The notes under the pieces: model-generated
What the model was told of the DNA's origin: nothing
Database searches by the model: none
Seen by the model: the letters and a program-made list of their open reading frames with translations, nothing else
Origin: Cytospora piceicola
Taxonomy: Eukaryota; Ascomycota; Sordariomycetes; Diaporthales; Cytosporaceae
Length of the DNA stretch: 64,000 nt
Reading direction: 5' to 3'
Assembly (NCBI GenBank): GCA_023375675.1
Contig: JALQBC010000030.1
Span: 248,001 to 312,000 of the forward strand
Translations under genes and position numbers: made by a program
Part shown: piece after piece, positions 10,852 through 21,890 of the stretch
Layout of the letters: each line of letters opens with the position of its first letter
Position numbering within the stretch: position 1 is the stretch's first letter

Positions 10852-11382
10852 CTTGACTGTGGAAAATGAGTACCAGGGTACAGTAGAGGTGTTATGCAGA
10901 TAGTCCTCGATCTGTCACCGGTTTGCAAAGGGGCACTATAGTCAGTGTGTCATCGGAGAACGCGGAAAAGAAATTGATGGCTATTGAGATTTCTCAAGCC
11001 ACATGGAGTTTGGCGCGCCACAACCGACGATGTCGGAGTAATCGTGGTCGTGAACGAGAGGTCAAGATTATCAAGGTAGTAAGGTAGTAGGGTTGCTCGG
11101 TGCTCTTACCCCGGCTTCCTTTCAACCGATGTTCTCGTAAGTTTGTTTGCTTTCCCGACTACAGAGTATTATCCACCAATACATCTGCTGTATGGCAGTG
11201 TCATGGGTAAGGAGGGGAACCGCATCGGTACCCAATGCAGCCAAGTGCCCCACGGAATGGGGTCAAGCAGACTAAAAACCCTAAATGCAGCCTCTAGTCG
11301 CTGCAGTGATCACCAAACAGCAGCATAATGACCATTGAGCCAGATGACCGGAAATCTGAGTTGCTACTGAGTTACAATAATC
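10852..11382. promoter_or_regulatory. Shared divergent promoter region
   Basis: 531 bases between the start codons of the GH95 gene (minus) and the carboxylesterase gene (plus). No transcription-factor site is assigned with confidence. Confidence 0.4.
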
Positions 11383-13265
11383 ATGGGATCGGAAATACAA
11401 GTGCTTTTGAACCTTCTAGTTGCATTGGTTGCCTTCGCCATCAATACTCGGGCTTCCGCATTCGAGGCTCCCATAATAACACTTCCATACATCAAACTTC
11501 AAGGTGGCTACTCATCCGTATACAACATCACACACTACCGTCGAATCCCCTTCGCTGCCTCAACAGCCGGGCAGAACCGATTCAGGGCCCCTCAGCCGCC
11601 CAAACCCGTTACCGGGACATACGTCGCAGACCAACCCTTCCCTTCATGCCCTCTTTCAGATGGAACCGGTTCCGAAGACTGCTTGTACCTGGGCGTCTAC
11701 TCCCGACCCTGGGAAGAGGGGACCAAATTGAGACCAGTCACGGTGGTACTGCACGGCGGCGCCTACACGGCAGGAACAGCATCGTTCAACATACCGCCCT
11801 ACGGCTTTCCGACACTCAACGTCAGCGCGTCCAACGACTTTGTCATGGTATATCCAAACTACCGCCTGGGGGCTTTGGGCTTCCTCCCCGGGAAAGCGAT
11901 CAAGGACGCGCCCGGTGCGGTCCTGAACCCGGGGCTACTCGATCAGCAGGCTGCTTTGAAATGGGTCCATGAGAACATTGAGTACTTTGGAGGCGATCCG
12001 CAGGATGTGGCCATTTTTGGGCAGTCTGCTGGTGGTGGATCTGTCATTGCGCAGGTCATAGCGAATGGAGGGAGGACGGCGCCGAAGCTGTTCCGACGGG
12101 CCCTGGCGAGCAGTCCGTATTGGTTGAAAACATATCATTATGGTGCCCCGGAAGTTGAGGCGCTCTATGAGGAGTTCGTCAACTTGACTGGATGTACCGA
12201 AGCACGGAATGTTTTAGATTGCTTGAGGCATGTCGACCTCAATACGACAATGGCGGCCAGCAGTGCTGTCAGCGGAGATTGGGCTCCAGTGATCGATGGA
12301 GAATTTCTGAAGGGCACCTTGTCGAATGCCGTCGAGGGTAATTTCTTGAACGCAAACCTGGTCTGGGGTATGTTTAATACAATGGAAGGCGAAAGGTTCG
12401 TCAGCTCCGATCTTGAGAATCCTAGTGGCACACCATACAATTCCACAGAGGCCGGTTTCGATCGCTGGCTTGAGAACTTCCTGCCACGCTTCTCCATCGA
12501 GCAACTATATGCTGTCAGACAGTTGTACCCAGCTTCCGATCAGACGGATACTTCGGTCTACAACACAACTTATGCTCGAGCTAGTTACATCTTCAGAGAT
12601 ACGGTGCTCTCCTGCCCGGCGTATTGGTTGGCTTTTGGGGCATCGGAGATGGGCTGGTTAGGAGAGTATACCGTCCCGCCCGCTCTACATGTAAGCCCTC
12701 TCAGGGTTACGTTCTCGAGCAACTCTTTGGGCTCGAAGATGCCAGCTAACCTAGAGTAGGGAAGTGATGAGCCGTATATTTGTCTAGAGCCGGGGTACAA
12801 CACCAGTTGTGCAGTGTGTCATCCCCTTCTACCTCAAGACCTGTCCAGGCCTATAATAAATATGTGAGATGTTCAGTTTATACTGAATCCTCTAGTGGAA
12901 TACCATAGCCGCCTCTAACGGAACGGAACGACGGCGATACTTTGGCTACGCAGGTGCTATTGCAAGCTTCCTCCAGACCGGCGATCCAAATGCACACAAG
13001 GTAGGTCATCCAACCTCAGCTCTCCACGGCTTACTTCTCAGAAGGCTGCCTGTCCTACCGACAAACCGGGTGCTTAGGTTCAAGGATCGCTGACGCGGCT
13101 TCAATACATATTAAGCTTATACAAAGTTCCATGCCCTACATACCTGCGTTGAAGACCGGACTGGAGTTTACTACCGATTCTGACGGGTTCCATACCCGGG
13201 AAATACCAAGACTCCAAAGAAGATGCGCATTCTGGATGCGGAATTCGAACAGTCTGCCCATATAG
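11383..13265 (+). CDS. Type-B carboxylesterase, secreted
   Basis: Exon 1 (11383-12690) encodes a signal peptide (residues 1-25, LLNLLVALVAFAINTRASA) and the alpha/beta-hydrolase core: PFPSCPLSDGTGSEDCLYL, the oxyanion block VVLHGGAYTAG, NYRLGALGF, DQQAALKWVHENI, and the nucleophile elbow GQSAGGG with Ser215. Exon 2 starts at 12760 after a GTAAGC intron and gives HGSDEPY, the catalytic-His region. An exon from about 12892 to 13001 encodes YFGYAGAIASFLQTGDPNAH, and the last exon, ending at TAG 13263-13265, encodes TGLEFTTDSDGFHTREI and a C-terminal RCAFWMRNS, both typical of the family's tail. The exon 2-3 junction fits a GTGTGT donor near 12818, and the start of the last exon is unresolved, so the 3' structure is approximate. 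Substrate unknown; a feruloyl or lipid ester is possible. Confidence 0.85.
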
Positions 13266-14101
13266 ATGATCATGTCCTTGCAATGGCAGCAGGGAACTTT
13301 GAGCATCATGTCCCGAGTTCCCGATATCATCGACTCGATGCCGAAAGAGATCAATCAATATCCGAGGCATACGTACACCTCTAACATCATGAATTCTTAC
13401 ATAGCAGTGGTTTCCGTACTTCAGCAGTGACCCAAGCCCCTTTTCCCTAGTTCATCAACAGGGGTTCATTTGTGTCCTTGTGTCCATCAGCATGGTAAGT
13501 CCAACTGCCTTCATTTCATCATGGAAAAGATTTCTCGATTGGCTTGCTGTGTAACCGTCAGTAAGGAACTCGTATCGCGAAAAACCGCGGAAATCTTGGC
13601 TCTCGCCGGTTATCTTCGAGAATAATCACGGTAGTTCCGTATATCGGTTGTTGCTTATCTAGCAGAGACGATCTCTGCGCTAAATTTACGTTCACTCCTC
13701 GGTCTGTTCCATATAACTTCCAAGGTTACCAAGGCACATCTATTTGGCATGCAGATGCGACGCGAATTGCGGCAAAAGACGGGTATTCAAACCGTATACT
13801 GTATACAAGAGTCACACAGAAAAGCAAACATGGTCGGCTAATCTCCGGAAACTAGTCCAATCAGCGATGGGGCATTTTCAACGCAGAGAGTGGATGCAAT
13901 CCAATCATCTAAGAGATAGTAGCATCACGTAAGTATTGCTTTGATGCTACGCATATTGCGTGCCGGTGCACTGCTCCGATAAGCGGGCCCATAAGTACCT
14001 CCAACGAGGAACTCATCTGAAAGCAAAGGCGGTCCGGTTCCGCTTGCATTCCTTTAGGAGAGCTTCTAGATCTTTTGCGCATGCGAGTGACGAGAAACAA
14101 C
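13266..14101. other. Intergenic, nothing recognised
   Basis: Spacer between the esterase and the PhyH gene. No open frame with domain signal; the end is the leader of the dioxygenase gene. Confidence 0.5.
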
Positions 14102-15349
14102 ATGGGCCACGCGAATCCTGACTGGCAAAAAAGGCTGGAGCAAGACGGCTTCGTCGTCATCCACAACAGGATACCCTTGGAGCACTGCGCCGAGTTCCGT
14201 GAGGAGGCTCTAAGCTGGCTGGAGAAGTTCCCGCACGGGTTCAAGAGGGATGACCGGTCGACATGGACGTCAGAACATCTCCCGTGGAGCGTAAAGTGAG
14301 AGACACCACGCCGACCCGCTGGCGCCGGGCTTAGGCCGCTAGCTAACACGTATGTACAGGGGTGGACTGTATAATCGTTACTCGGTAGGCCACGAGGCCT
14401 TCGTTTGGAAGATCAGATCGTAAGTTGATCCATTGTTTGCCCCGCCGTTGGCTCAGTGACTGACGCACATGGTACAAGTCAACCCAAGATACTCGAGGTG
14501 TTCGCCCAGCTGTGGGACACCGACGACCTCATCGCCAGTTTTGATGGCATTAACATCACACTCCCTGCCAATGAGAAGACAGGAAGGGCGGATATCCAGC
14601 CAACCGAGGCCTGGCCACGTAGGACCCCTATGAACATGGAGTACCCGCCACGTTTTGCTGTGTGCCCAGATGCTAACATCAATGAATAGACATGGACCAG
14701 AACCCACGAAAATACGACCGCTTCGAGCTGTACCAGGGCATTGCCAACCTAGCCCCCAACGGGCCGGACGACGGCGGCCTTGTCGTCCTCAAGGGCTCAC
14801 ACCTCCTCCACAGGGACCATTTTGCTGCTATAGGCGGGTTCCGGCCAGAGCAGGACACCGGTGAGAAGGAGAACGGGTACCAGTTCACGGCCGACGACAC
14901 CGCATGGTACAAGGGCCGGGGCTGCGAGGAGGTCAAGGTCTGCGCCGAGGAGGGGGACCTGATCGTGTGGGACTCGAGGCTCGTCCACTGGAACTCGAGC
15001 CCTGTTGGCGAGCAGATCCGCTTCGCCACGTACGTGTGCTACTGCCCGCGGTCACTCATGCCGGAAGAGGACCTGGCGCGCAAGCTGGAGGTGTTCAGGG
15101 CGAGGAAGAGCACGACACATTGGCCGGTAAGTATTCGCTGGTAGCAGGCACTCGGTGTTTTGTGGTGATGGGGAGAGACTGACATGGTGTGACCAGCAAC
15201 AAAATGTGGTTCCCGTTGACCGGCCCAACAACAAGCAAGCAGTTCCCCGTCGACCGGATGGTACCGAAGACACCGCGAACCGGATCCGTCCGTACGTTGA
15301 GCCGGAAGAGACACCCGCCGTACTCAGACTCGTGGGTGTTAGGGCTTGA
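14102..15349 (+). CDS. Phytanoyl-CoA dioxygenase (PhyH) family protein
   Basis: Exons 14102-14295, 14360-14419, 14479-14618, 14690-15126, 15197-15349 total 984 nt, 327 residues. The junctions keep frame: VKGGLYNRYSVG across intron 1, KIRSQPKILEVF across intron 2 (AAG acceptor) and WPHMDQNPRKYD across intron 3. That last junction builds the Fe(II)-binding HxD motif (HMD), and the distal His is in SRLVHWNSSPVGEQIRFATY together with the Arg that usually binds 2-oxoglutarate. The family are non-heme iron, 2-oxoglutarate-dependent hydroxylases. No peroxisomal signal or signal peptide is obvious (the C-terminus reads RLVGVRA). An in-frame ATG at 14075 could add nine residues. It does not sit in a recognisable biosynthetic cluster, so the substrate is unknown. 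Confidence 0.85.
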
Positions 15350-15990
15350 TGCAGAAGCTTTCAAGTTGGTGCAAGATCGTACCTATGTGAATGATCATTA
15401 GACCAGAGAAGCGAGTGTGGAGACGAGACCCCTGGAGGCATACATTCTTGCTGTCTCCCATCAACGTCCAGCACGGCGATGTAATTCGACATTGATTTTA
15501 GGAACTCTCATAGTAACGGCCACCTTATATGTTTTGGTAGCTGGAACAGGAACAAATTGAAATAGATTAGGTTAGGGAGCGCCTGCGTAAGGCGATCATA
15601 AGCCAACTCTGAAAGAGTGACCTTCCTGTCCTCAATTTCAACCTGTAGTGTGATATATATGCTCCACGTTAGCAGCACATTGGATATGTAGTAACTGACG
15701 CTTATTTTTGAGCTTCGAGAAGAGCTACTAGGTGGAGGACGTGGGGGATGTCAACACGTAATATACATAGCAGCATGACCGGTTACGCGATACACGGCGA
15801 CTATCACGATATTGGTCAGCAACTTCTGAGGCCCGGGGTTGGCCACTACTTATCAGCATGGGAGACTGCATACATATTCTACATCAGTAATCAGTGCAAT
15901 ATTCAAAAAGTATACGTGAGCTTATGGAAACACATAAATACATCTATATCTGGATCGGTAGATATGACTGTCATGGATCTCCGAGCTAGA
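15350..15990. other. Intergenic, convergent 3' flanks
   Basis: Lies between the ends of the PhyH gene (plus) and the exopolyphosphatase gene (minus). AT-rich; no gene seen. Confidence 0.55.
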
Positions 15991-17337
15991 TTACTGGTCC
16001 CATTTCATCACTGCATCCTCTACAATTGGCTTGATGATCTTCCTTCCGGCACCGGACTCATGCGTCCACACCATCTGCCTGAGCCCCAGCTCGTCAGCTC
16101 GGTACCACGGCTTCAATCCTAGAGACTTATCGTTCTCCAAGGCCTCTTTTGTAACACGGAACAGCGAATCAGCCTGCGTCTGGTTGATCCGCACGTCGTC
16201 CCTGACGATCAGAGCAATCTCTCTGATCTTCTTCTTCTTCCCGTGTTCCTTGACCTTGTACTTGTTAAGGACAATGCTGATATCAACACCGACCTCAGCG
16301 GTCCAGGCCGCATGGACAGCGAACCAGTGAAACAGCTCCTGGAAGTCCGTTCGAGTGATCTGCTCGTCCATGGAGTAAGGAACGGAGGCAAACCCAAGGC
16401 TGACGGTCGGCGTGCGCGGCGACGGGGTATCCACCAGGTCGCCCTTCCAGTCCCGGCGCAGCAGGTCGCGGAGCTCCAGGCCGCCCAGGTTCTTCTTCGC
16501 CTTGCTGAGCTTGTCGTCCAGGTCCTCCATGACGTCTTCCAGGTCCTTGCGGGCCCAGTTGCTGCGCTTCAGCACCCGCTTCGACACCTTCTGGTCGGCC
16601 TTGGTGGTGGCGTCGCTGGTCAGGCCGCCCGAGTCGATGGCGATGGCGCTCAGGACGAGCTCCAGAAGCTCGTGCGGCATGTGGTACTCCTCGGGGAGCT
16701 GCTCCAGCTCGTCGAGCATCTGCCTGGCGACCAGTGTCGTGCAGCTCGCCGCCTTTTCGAATATGCGCGGCTCCGCGTCGGGCGCCACCCCCCTGTCGAC
16801 GTGATGGTCCAGGATGCTGAGGATCTTGGCCCCCCTCCACTTCCGCAGCGGCTCCGCGTGGTCCACGAGGACGATCCCTCGCAGCTTGGGGCCGAGGGTC
16901 TCCGGGTCCTCGGGCAGCTCACTCAGCGTCAATAGATCCTCGTGGCCCTTGGTCATCTGTGAGTTATCCAGAGCGATCTTGTTCTCCGGGCGGAGATCCA
17001 GGGCGTGGGTGGGCGTCTGCAACAGGGCTATGACCTTGAGGGGATCCGAAGTGTTTGCTGTCTTGTGTCCCAGATGATATGCCCACGTGAGGGCCGCGGC
17101 CATACTGTCCAGGTCCCCGCCCTCGTTTCCCTGCACGATGATCCAGTCTGATTCCCTGTTCGCCTGCCAGTCGATGAGGAATTCTCTCTTGATTGCGCGG
17201 CTCCATTCGCTGAAGTGTCCAACACCCTTTCCTGGCTGTGACGGGCCCATTGCGACCTGGTGTTCTGGGTTTTGTGGGACAGAATTGCCCAGAGCCGATG
17301 ACAGGAGTAACGTTAAAGGCGCAATGGCTTTCATCAT
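15991..17337 (-). CDS. Exopolyphosphatase Ppx1-like (DHH/DHHA2), with signal peptide
   Basis: Single exon, 448 residues. The DHH phosphoesterase signatures are present in order: GNEGGDLDSMAAAL (metal-binding DxD), then VLVDHAEP, then ILDHHVDRG (DHH motif), followed by a DHHA2-type C-terminal domain containing AIAIDSGGLTSDATTKAD and TRTDFQELFHWF. These enzymes release phosphate from polyphosphate chain ends with a divalent metal. The N-terminus, MMKAIAPLTLLLSSALGNSV, is a typical signal peptide, unlike the cytosolic yeast enzyme, so this copy probably enters the secretory pathway. An Ser/Asn-poor, Lys-rich loop (KYKVKEHGKKKKIREIA) sits in the DHHA2 part. The alternative is the related prune/inorganic pyrophosphatase branch. 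GC-rich in the middle, with an opposite-strand open frame that is only a shadow. Confidence 0.88.
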   Translation of the reverse strand: MMKAIAPLTLLLSSALGNSVPQNPEHQVAMGPSQPGKGVGHFSEWSRAIKREFLIDWQANRESDWIIVQGNEGGDLDSMAAALTWAYHLGHKTANTSDPLKVIALLQTPTHALDLRPENKIALDNSQMTKGHEDLLTLSELPEDPETLGPKLRGIVLVDHAEPLRKWRGAKILSILDHHVDRGVAPDAEPRIFEKAASCTTLVARQMLDELEQLPEEYHMPHELLELVLSAIAIDSGGLTSDATTKADQKVSKRVLKRSNWARKDLEDVMEDLDDKLSKAKKNLGGLELRDLLRRDWKGDLVDTPSPRTPTVSLGFASVPYSMDEQITRTDFQELFHWFAVHAAWTAEVGVDISIVLNKYKVKEHGKKKKIREIALIVRDDVRINQTQADSLFRVTKEALENDKSLGLKPWYRADELGLRQMVWTHESGAGRKIIKPIVEDAVMKWDQ

Positions 17338-18113
17338 GGCTATACACCCCGCAGCCGTTGGTGAAAAGTAACCTGGAGGATGAAGAGGTTTGTTTGTGCT
17401 GAGGCCACACCGGTTCCAAGGTTGTTGATGATGAACTTGTGGGGCGTTTTAACCTTGGAAGGCTTTTTATCTCAGACCCCAGCGGATGCTGTCAGCCAAG
17501 CAAAGCCCGTGCAGACCCTGAGTGAACTTTATTAGTGCTAACGTTTCTACATTACACGAAGTAGGCGTCCACTCTTAAATTGCTAGAGTTGACATTTGAA
17601 TATAAGATGGATATGTATAGATTATATATTCGAGCTATGCCAAGTTGCTGGTCAAATTGGGATAGAAGAAGCTGAGTACTTAAGAAGCTTACGCGGATCT
17701 CCACGCCCACGATGGACCCTCACATGCCTACCTAGGTATTCCTTGGGCTTCAAAATTTACATACAAAACGAATGAACTATACATAGAAGTTATGTATCCC
17801 TAGCATAAACTATATTCCAAGTTTCGTCCTCTAGGTCGCCGAATGATGTTGAAAAGTAGGGTCTCGCAACGGGGTTACCAAGCTGATGTCATGCCGTGCG
17901 GGCGGCCCGAGCCTCCGCCCCGTCAGCTCGTTAACGCTGAAACGTGTGATGTCATTCAGCATCTCACTCGATACTGGACCTGACCAGGTGAGCAGTTACG
18001 GGCAGCTTGGTATATTCATAGCACAACAGCCTCTTGTCTCGCCTGGAAGTGTCCCGGATTCTCCACCTTCTCCATTGAAGCCTACATGTATCTACATATG
18101 TACTGTTGCAAAC
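17338..18113. other. Divergent intergenic spacer
   Basis: 776 bases between the exopolyphosphatase (minus) and dienelactone-hydrolase-like (plus) starts. Contains one TGCCTACCTAGGTATT copy of the recurrent palindrome at about 17725-17740. The plus frame is open back to 17886, but the ATG at 18114 starts the recognisable protein. Confidence 0.5.
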
Positions 18114-18909
18114 ATGAACACCAGCCTCAACGACATCGCCAGCAACGTCATCAACGCCAGGGCGCCTGGCCGGAATGCCGTGTTAGTCTCCCAACACGGC
18201 CCAAACCACCGCGATCCCGGCTTTCTCTCCCAAGATTTTCGACAAACATTTCATTCATCTCCAAAACTATACATAACTGCCGAGAGTGACGAGTTCGACA
18301 GTGGAACTCTAGCTCAATGGCGGAATGCGGGCTTCAGGGCTGAGTACCTCGCCATGGGCAAAGGGGGCAAAGCATACCAGAAACAATTAGAGTTCCTCTT
18401 CAAGAAGGAGCTGGAACCCTGCGAGACATTCGGTATAATCGGTACGTAACAGATATCCAGCGTTACCGACTGGTTAATGATATACTAACAAAAACATCAA
18501 AATAGCATATGGGGATGCGGCAGGATTCTGCCTAGAACATTTCCATATACTGGAACACAACCCCGAGAACAAGCTGGGCTGTCTCATAGCATACTACCCA
18601 AACCTCATACCTGACCCTCGCGCGCCATTCCCTTCGACCATAGAGGTCTCTGTCCACCTGGCAGGCGAGGAGGTCGGCGTCGTCAAGCACAGCCAGCTAG
18701 CTGGAGCTGAGGGGAAACGTCGCGTCGTGCGCAAGGACCTGGAGAAGAAGCACAGCGGGGACCAGATGGCAGATATGGCTTACACCTGTTATCAGTATGA
18801 TGCCGAGCCAGGATTCGCGGAGCAAGACCTGGATGTATATGATGGCGACAGTGCCGCGCTGGCCTGGAATCGGAGTCTGGCTACCGTGAAGAGAGCTTTC
18901 AGGTTATGA
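18114..18909 (+). CDS. Dienelactone hydrolase-like alpha/beta hydrolase
   Basis: Exons 18114-18441 and 18506-18909 (64-nt intron, GTACGT donor, ACTAACA branch, TAG acceptor) give 732 nt, 243 residues. The intron-spanning sequence GIIAYGDAAGFCLEHF keeps frame and resembles the central beta-strand/elbow region of small dienelactone-hydrolase-like fungal proteins (expected G-x-[CS]-x-G; here GDAAG lacks the usual Cys or Ser nucleophile). Later blocks are LGCLIAYYPNLIPDP and TIEVSVHLAGEEVGV. The C-terminus has YTCYQYDAEPGFAEQDLDVYD, where a catalytic His would be expected in other members but is not obvious. So it may be a non-catalytic or altered paralogue. No signal peptide. Starts 777 bases from the divergent exopolyphosphatase. 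The fold assignment is moderately secure; the reaction is unknown. Confidence 0.7.
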
Positions 18910-19704
18910 ATTTGAGCTCGGGGGAAGCTTTCAGCACTTGAGGGTGAACATATCGCGCGAGTGGCATGTGAAACCAAAACCGGTGACCACTTGGGTCTTA
19001 TACAAATCCGTGATGGGAAGGGTTGATTCGCCATGCCCCACCGGATATGAATACCCTAGGGTAAGTGGCAGCTAGTTCCGCAGCTACCGTTATAACTGTA
19101 ACCAAAGCAGTTGAGGTATCCCATAATTGCTCCATGGCTATAAGTCTCTTAATAAACAGTCTTCATTATCAGATAAGTGCCAGAAAATAAGAGACAACCA
19201 GCAGGTACGTCCACCATGCGAGCATATTGATAGTGAGGTTGCAGACGCTTCGGCCGGGTAGATAAACTCGCCTGATCACAAACATCCACTTCTGTATGTA
19301 ATTACTACTTATGTATGCAATGCTAAAACCAACCAACATTAGGTGCTTAGCTGTTCTGGTATCCGGGATGTGAGAAGGTAGCAACGCCTGTTACCTTGCA
19401 GGTAGCCTTGTGCCCAAAACCAATATGCTGATAGTATCACCCCTTGCTCCAGCGCTTTGTTGGTTTCCAGTCATACGTTGACCCATTTCGAAGACCCTCC
19501 AGATGTCAGCTTGTTATATCACATTCACCACTGGAACACTATCTCTTTCCAGGGTTATGCCTGCATCTCACACGGGAAGGATCTACACTAAATCCTCCAG
19601 AATGTCCCGCTCAACCCCTGCCTGGCATATCAATCTGCCAACCTCCCCTTATTCCCCAACCTTCCCATATTGACTCACTTCATACATCGATCCGTCTCAT
19701 CATC
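18910..19704. other. Intergenic, no gene seen
   Basis: Spacer between two same-strand genes; the final ~150 bases are a C/T-rich leader with repeated CATC before the next start. Confidence 0.5.
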
Positions 19705-20559
19705 ATGAAGCTCATAGTCGGAGGCTCGAGTGGCTTCGTCGGCACGGAGCTTGTCCGCCAAGCACTTACCAACCCCGCCATCACGTCCATCATCGGTGTC
19801 AGCCGACGCGAGACGACCGTACCGCCTGGGTCTACTGATAATTCTGGTAAACTTCAATCTGTTGTTTGCGACGACTTCGAAAGCTACTCTAGCTCCCTCA
19901 AGAAAGAGCTGGAAGATGCCGACGCGTGTATCTGGTATCATCTATCCCTATTATCCATTCTTACAGGTAATACGACCGTTAGCTAAGACCGGTAACAGGA
20001 CTATCGCCGTAACGCCCCAGAATCTCAAGACCTTAACCTGGGAGGAAACCTGCAAGATCTCCCGCGACTATGCTATTACAGCTATCCACAATCTAGCTAT
20101 CGTTCCCCGCAAGCAAGCCACACCGCTCCGTTTCGTCTATATCAGCGGCCATTTTGCCCCTCGCAAGAAGACTGAGGATATGAAGATTCTGGACGAACAC
20201 GGTATGATGGCCTACGGTCTGTTACGTGTACGTCTAACATTCCTACTTTTCTGCGCGTGTCAGTGTTCTACCCTTGAAATATCGCAGAAACTGACGGTTA
20301 AGATACTCAGGGCGAGGCCGAGTCTCTTGTTCTCGAGTTTGCAGAGCAATCCAACGGCAAGGTGCAGTCCCAGGTCGCCAAGCCAGGTTTCATCGCCACT
20401 CCGGGCAGGGCCGTGCCAAATGTCCCTGGTCTGCCTACAATCCAATTGACAGACATCGCGGCCGCCCTACTGGATCAGGTCACCAATGGCTTCGAGAAAG
20501 ACACACTGTCCAGCAACGATCTGACTCGGATCGGGCAGAACGTTTTGAGTGGGCATTGA
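19705..20559 (+). CDS. NAD(P)-binding Rossmann protein (epimerase/reductase-like)
   Basis: Exons 19705-19934, 19999-20227, 20311-20559 total 708 nt, 235 residues. The start MKLIVGGSSGFVGTELVRQA is a Rossmann GxSGFxG nucleotide loop (variant GGSSGFVG), followed by SIIGVSRRE. The first junction gives CIWTIAVTPQNLK, the second LLRGEAESLVLEF. A YISGHF strand and the C-terminal QVAKPGFIATP region match the short-chain, NmrA/epimerase-like small fungal reductases. The catalytic YxxxK of classical SDRs is not apparent. Intron 1 has GTATCA as donor and an alternative acceptor at a preceding CAG that would bring a stop, so the chosen model is the open one. Cytosolic, no transit peptide. Substrate unknown. 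Confidence 0.75.
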
Positions 20560-21071
20560 ATTGCCAGTAGACTGACTGCCCACGTGCCTAAGAGTGAAGG
20601 CACCTAGCTGCCTCGCGCATGTTGATAAGCAGGGATGGAGACCATGGTGCTGTCTGGCCATGTTGCACATATCATTTCCTTGACCATTCCATGTATCCAG
20701 ACCATTTTAAGATCTCATACTTCATTCAGCTCTAAATACGTGCACTTCGCTAAATCAACCTGTCACTGCATATCCTTACTGAGTTTCCCGACTACCTCTG
20801 GGAACACATAAGCATTTTTAGTTATATAACCTCTCCAAGGTAGGTGCGCCCAAAACTGAATTCTGGCTGCTTTATAGTGGGCCTTCCCATGGAGGTCTTG
20901 ACAGTGAGACATGTCACAATGTAATCGAGGATGTATTATTGCATTGTCAGCACGGTTAAGACAACTGAATGCAGTGCGATCTATGCCCACTGCTGGTCCA
21001 CCTCCCTTCTTCCCAGGGTTGCCTTGCTGATTCATCCTTTTGGATTCATCCTACAGCCTTGTATAACGCGT
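20560..21071. other. Intergenic to the hAT element
   Basis: About 500 bases with no gene evident; it ends in the 8-bp target duplication (21064-21071) of the next element. Confidence 0.5.
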
Positions 21072-21473
21072 TAGGGATGCCCAAAAACACTGTTTTTTTC
21101 ATAACACACTGTTTTTTGTATGGCCATTGAAAAAAACTGTTTTTTACGTTTTTACTCCACAATTACCATTTTGGGATTAGCGCATCCGGTTATGGCCTAG
21201 TGCCACAAGTCACGTGACCAAATTTTGCCTGCCGGGTCTACGATCGAGGTCAAAGGCGACGATTCTGAAGACGAACTATCAGACCTGACAGATCTCGAAT
21301 TAGGCTCGGAAGAAGAGTGATCAGAATGGCGCCCTCAGGGGCTGGTGATAGCCTCAATATTACCCCTTTTAGAAGGGCATTTCAAACACCATGTTTTTTT
21401 TGAAAAAATCTGTGTGATATAGCATTTCACACACAAAAAACAAAAAACAAAAAAAACAGGTTGGGCATCCCTA
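21072..21473. mobile_element. Non-autonomous hAT-type element, 402 bp
   Basis: Both ends carry TAGGGATGCCCAA inverted repeats (the left as written, the right reverse-complemented), flanked by an exact 8-bp direct repeat TAACGCGT (21064-21071 and 21474-21481), the target duplication typical of hAT elements. T-rich or A-rich subterminal tracts (TGTTTTTT-type) follow each TIR. Between them, plus-strand frame near 21204-21320 reads a short acidic tail (GDDSEDELSDLTDLELGSEEE then stop), which looks like the C-terminal remnant of a transposase. The internal deletion would make it non-autonomous. Confidence 0.85.
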
Positions 21474-21488
21474 TAACGCGTACCCATT

Positions 21489-21890
21489 CTAAGATTTTGA
21501 ACCCTGAGTGAAACCGATGAAGCCCAACAGGGCAAATACCGACGAGCTGAGGAGGCGGAAGACGCCCGTCGATGGGAGCCCCTCATTCCACAGGATATAA
21601 CAATCCACAAGCCCCAGGTAGGCGCCGTTGGCTACTAGAAAGGTGTCGAGGACGTCGTAGCGGCGTTGGGCGTAGAAGGCGAACATCAAAATGCCAAGAC
21701 AGGCAGTGCGGGCATTGCCAACGTGCCAGACGGTCCACGTCTCAGGCACATCCGCCACTCGCTCCGGCAAGCCATAGTGCAGCATGACGCTTCGGGTGCT
21801 GCCGCTGATGAGAGGCCAGATGGTGCCCCAGCACTGGGCGGCGGCGGTGAAGAGCGCGGGTAGATGTCGGTAGTGGAAGTTGGCAAACAT
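21489..21890 (-). CDS. DUF4267-like small membrane protein
   Basis: 133 residues, one exon. Contains about four hydrophobic segments: residues 10-30 (ALFTAAAQCWGTIWPLI), 55-75 (RTACLGILMFAFYA), 80-100 (DTFLVANGAYLGLVDCYIL) and 108-130. The pattern WHVGNARTACLGILMF followed by DVLDTFLVANGAYLGLVDCY resembles the fungal DUF4267 family of small membrane proteins; I recognise the type, not a function. It begins just 7 bases after the hAT target duplication on the opposite side, so the element lies almost on its stop codon (in its 3' end). Stop at 21489. Location: membrane, probably endomembrane. Confidence 0.7.
   Translation of the reverse strand: MFANFHYRHLPALFTAAAQCWGTIWPLISGSTRSVMLHYGLPERVADVPETWTVWHVGNARTACLGILMFAFYAQRRYDVLDTFLVANGAYLGLVDCYILWNEGLPSTGVFRLLSSSVFALLGFIGFTQGSKS

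Noticed and set aside
16243..16935. 230-codon plus frame over the exopolyphosphatase
   Set aside because: Shadow frame; DHH motifs are on the minus strand.
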